From Cognatundibacterium oligocarboniphilum (lineage in GTDB: Bacteria > Pseudomonadota > Gammaproteobacteria > Burkholderiales > Burkholderiaceae_D), in contig NZ_JABXYJ010000005.1 in NCBI RefSeq assembly GCF_013377855.1, positions 362,073-426,072 on the forward strand: a DNA stretch of 64,000 nucleotides, written 5' to 3'. Of this stretch, positions 62,358 through 64,000 are shown piece by piece. The notes below the pieces were generated by a model. That model was given only the letters and a program-made list of their open reading frames with translations, made no database searches and was not told the origin of the DNA. Numbering within the stretch: position 1 is the first letter of the stretch; every line of letters begins with the position of its first letter. A program made the translations under genes and the position numbers.

Positions 62358-63716
62358 ATGCTAGTAAGAAAAAAATTTCCGATTGTTTTGTTATTTGCAT
62401 TCTGTGCAGGAATAAATCTGCCTGCCGGCGCGGAAGAAATCCCTCGGGCGGAGGAAAGCGGAACGAATGCAATGAACACGGCAAAGGATTGGGGAATCTA
62501 TACCCAACTCACTTATGTGAATCAATGGCACAACAGTTTCCGGGCACCTTATGCTGCCGATAACAGTATGGATGCAGCCAGCAGAAACAATCAGACAGCA
62601 GACATTACATTAATGATCGGCCGCCGTATTGGACGCCAGGGGGAAATCTGGCTGAATCCTGAAATCGATCAGGGATTCGGACTCAGTAATACCTTGGGAA
62701 TGGCGGGCTTTCCGAGTGGAGAGGCTTATAAAATCGGACAAAACAGGCCGTACCCCCGGTTACCGCGAGCATTTTTCCGCCAGACTGTAAATTTAAATGG
62801 TGAAAACGAGCAGGTCGAGGCAGCCGTTAATCAATTATCCTCGTCCAGGATGGCGAATAATCTGATTTTCACAGCCGGCCATTTTTCAGTGACCGATATT
62901 TTTGACAATAATACTTATGCACACGACCCTCGTTCTGATTTTCTGAACTGGTCAATTATCGATGCTGGCAGTTTTGACTATGCGGCAGATGCGTGGGGTT
63001 TTACCAATGGCATGGCGATTGAATGGAATCAAGGCAGCTGGACATGGCGCGGTGGATTATTTCAGATGTCGGAAGTGCCCAATGCCAAAGTGACCGGTCT
63101 GCATTTGCAGCACAGAAGCATGGTTTCTGAAATTGAAAAACGCTACGTATTGAACGGGCATCCCGGAAAATTCAAATTATTGGCTTTTGTTAACCGGGCG
63201 ATGATGGGCTCTTATCAGGATGCGGTGGCACTGGGGCAGCAAACAAGCGCAGCACCGGATACGGCACTGGTACGTAAAATGGATACCAATAAAGGGATTG
63301 CACTTAATTTTGAGCAGGAATTATTTGCTGATGCAGGTATTTTCCTCCGGGGCAGCAGCAACAGTGGTCATACAGAAGCCTACGAATTTACTGATATGAG
63401 CAGAAGTATTTCGGGGGGCGTCTTGGTGCAGGGCAATCGTTGGGGGCGTAGCGACGATAAAATGGGAATTGGTTTTGCGCACAACATGCTGTCATCAGAT
63501 GCAAAAGCTTATTTTGCCGCCGGAGGTATGGGCATTTTGATAGGCGATGGGAAAATGAACTATGGCGCAGAGTCGATACTGGAATGGTTTTACTCCTTTC
63601 AGTTAAACAAAAACTGGAAGTTATCACTGGATTATCAGCATGCCGTAAATCCGGCGTATAACAAAGATCGTGGTCCCATTACATTTTATGGACTGCGTCT
63701 GCACGCAGAAATGTAA
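62358..63716 (+). CDS. OprB-like carbohydrate-selective porin
   Basis: Outer-membrane channel of 452 residues with a signal peptide ending LPAGAEE. The mature part has DWGIYTQLTYVNQWHNSFRAPY, NPEIDQGFGLSNTLGMAGFPSGEAYK, LPRAFFRQTVNL, TAGHFSVTDIFDNNTYAHD, and a C-terminal strand ending RLHAEM. These resemble the OprB family, whose members import sugars. Divergent from the synthetase operon. A role in the same process is possible only by position. Confidence 0.82.
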   Translation: MLVRKKFPIVLLFAFCAGINLPAGAEEIPRAEESGTNAMNTAKDWGIYTQLTYVNQWHNSFRAPYAADNSMDAASRNNQTADITLMIGRRIGRQGEIWLNPEIDQGFGLSNTLGMAGFPSGEAYKIGQNRPYPRLPRAFFRQTVNLNGENEQVEAAVNQLSSSRMANNLIFTAGHFSVTDIFDNNTYAHDPRSDFLNWSIIDAGSFDYAADAWGFTNGMAIEWNQGSWTWRGGLFQMSEVPNAKVTGLHLQHRSMVSEIEKRYVLNGHPGKFKLLAFVNRAMMGSYQDAVALGQQTSAAPDTALVRKMDTNKGIALNFEQELFADAGIFLRGSSNSGHTEAYEFTDMSRSISGGVLVQGNRWGRSDDKMGIGFAHNMLSSDAKAYFAAGGMGILIGDGKMNYGAESILEWFYSFQLNKNWKLSLDYQHAVNPAYNKDRGPITFYGLRLHAEM

Positions 63717-63834
63717 ATTCACGGCAGAAACAGAAGGCGCTCTTATTTCCTGGGTGTTTCTGTAAATCAGATACAGGGCAGGGAAACTTCTCTCTGAATC
63801 CTGGGTTTATCTTAATTCCATCTTGCTTCATTTT

Positions 63835-64000
63835 ATGAATAATTTACTGACAATCCGAACTGTACAGCCAACTGATTATGAAGGTTGGCGCCCTCTTTGG
63901 GATGGCTATAACGCCTTTTATGGCCGTCAGGGCGATACTGCATTACCGGAAGAAATTACACTCACAACATGGTTAAGTTTGCCCATCCCCCAAAAATGTA
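63835..64000 (+). CDS. GNAT-family acetyltransferase, 3' end outside the window
   Basis: The first 55 codons encode MNNLLTIRTVQPTDYEGW followed by a segment typical of the start of GNAT N-acetyltransferases (RTVQPTDYEGWRPLW). The gene runs off the window end, so the acetyl-CoA-binding part is not visible. No Shine-Dalgarno motif is obvious in front of the ATG. Confidence 0.65.
   Translation, partial: MNNLLTIRTVQPTDYEGWRPLWDGYNAFYGRQGDTALPEEITLTTWLSLPIPQKC

Overview
The window looks like a chromosomal segment of a betaproteobacterium of the order Burkholderiales, most probably an Oxalobacteraceae-like lineage. This is inferred from gene order (rpsB-tsf-pyrH-frr-cdsA-dxr-rseP-bamA-ompH-lpxD-fabZ-lpxA-lpxB, hemC-hemD-hemX-hemY, nadE-glnB, ftsK-lolA-rarA) and protein families; GC content looks moderate but was not computed. 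No rRNA, tRNA, CRISPR array or complete insertion sequence was recognised.

Bases 1-22,400 are mostly housekeeping. The order is a 5'-truncated ligA, galU, def, an RsuA-family pseudouridine synthase, glnD and map, then the translation and envelope cluster rpsB to lpxB, followed by tatD and an exported ankyrin-repeat protein. The expected uppS gene between frr and cdsA is missing; a terminator and a set of competing hairpins occupy that place.

Bases 23,000-31,000 hold a two-gene ABC importer (fused double permease and an ATPase with a C-terminal extension) preceded by a possible 35-residue membrane leader ORF. Next comes a minus-strand stress or low-oxygen regulatory cluster: two UspA proteins, a Crp/FNR-type regulator, a stand-alone receiver protein and a NarL-type response regulator. 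FNR-like boxes lie upstream of the receiver-FNR operon and of one UspA gene.

Bases 30,600-48,400 are again conserved functions: an AlkX/YcaQ-like glycosylase, trpS, the hem operon, ppa, a Ser/Thr kinase with an acyltransferase partner, nadE-glnB (GlnB is the target of the GlnD encoded earlier), a solute-binding protein, smr-trxB, ftsK and lolA.

At 48,377 the conserved lolA-rarA order breaks. The native rarA survives only as an N-terminal fragment and is followed at once by a complete, divergent rarA that looks acquired. From here to the window end the content is accessory. It comprises a complete DevBCA-like ABC exporter with its own NodT-type outer-membrane lipoprotein, an adjacent OmpR/EnvZ-type two-component system, and a 4'-phosphopantetheinyl-transferase-like gene. 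The last of these is paired with a 1351-residue Pls/PosA-type synthetase with the architecture of epsilon-poly-L-lysine synthetase. Divergent from it is an OprB-like porin, then a truncated GNAT gene. The PPTase-Pls pair, with the exporter and two-component system upstream of it in position, is the strongest candidate for an uncharacterised biosynthetic system: production and possible export of a cationic homopoly(amino acid).
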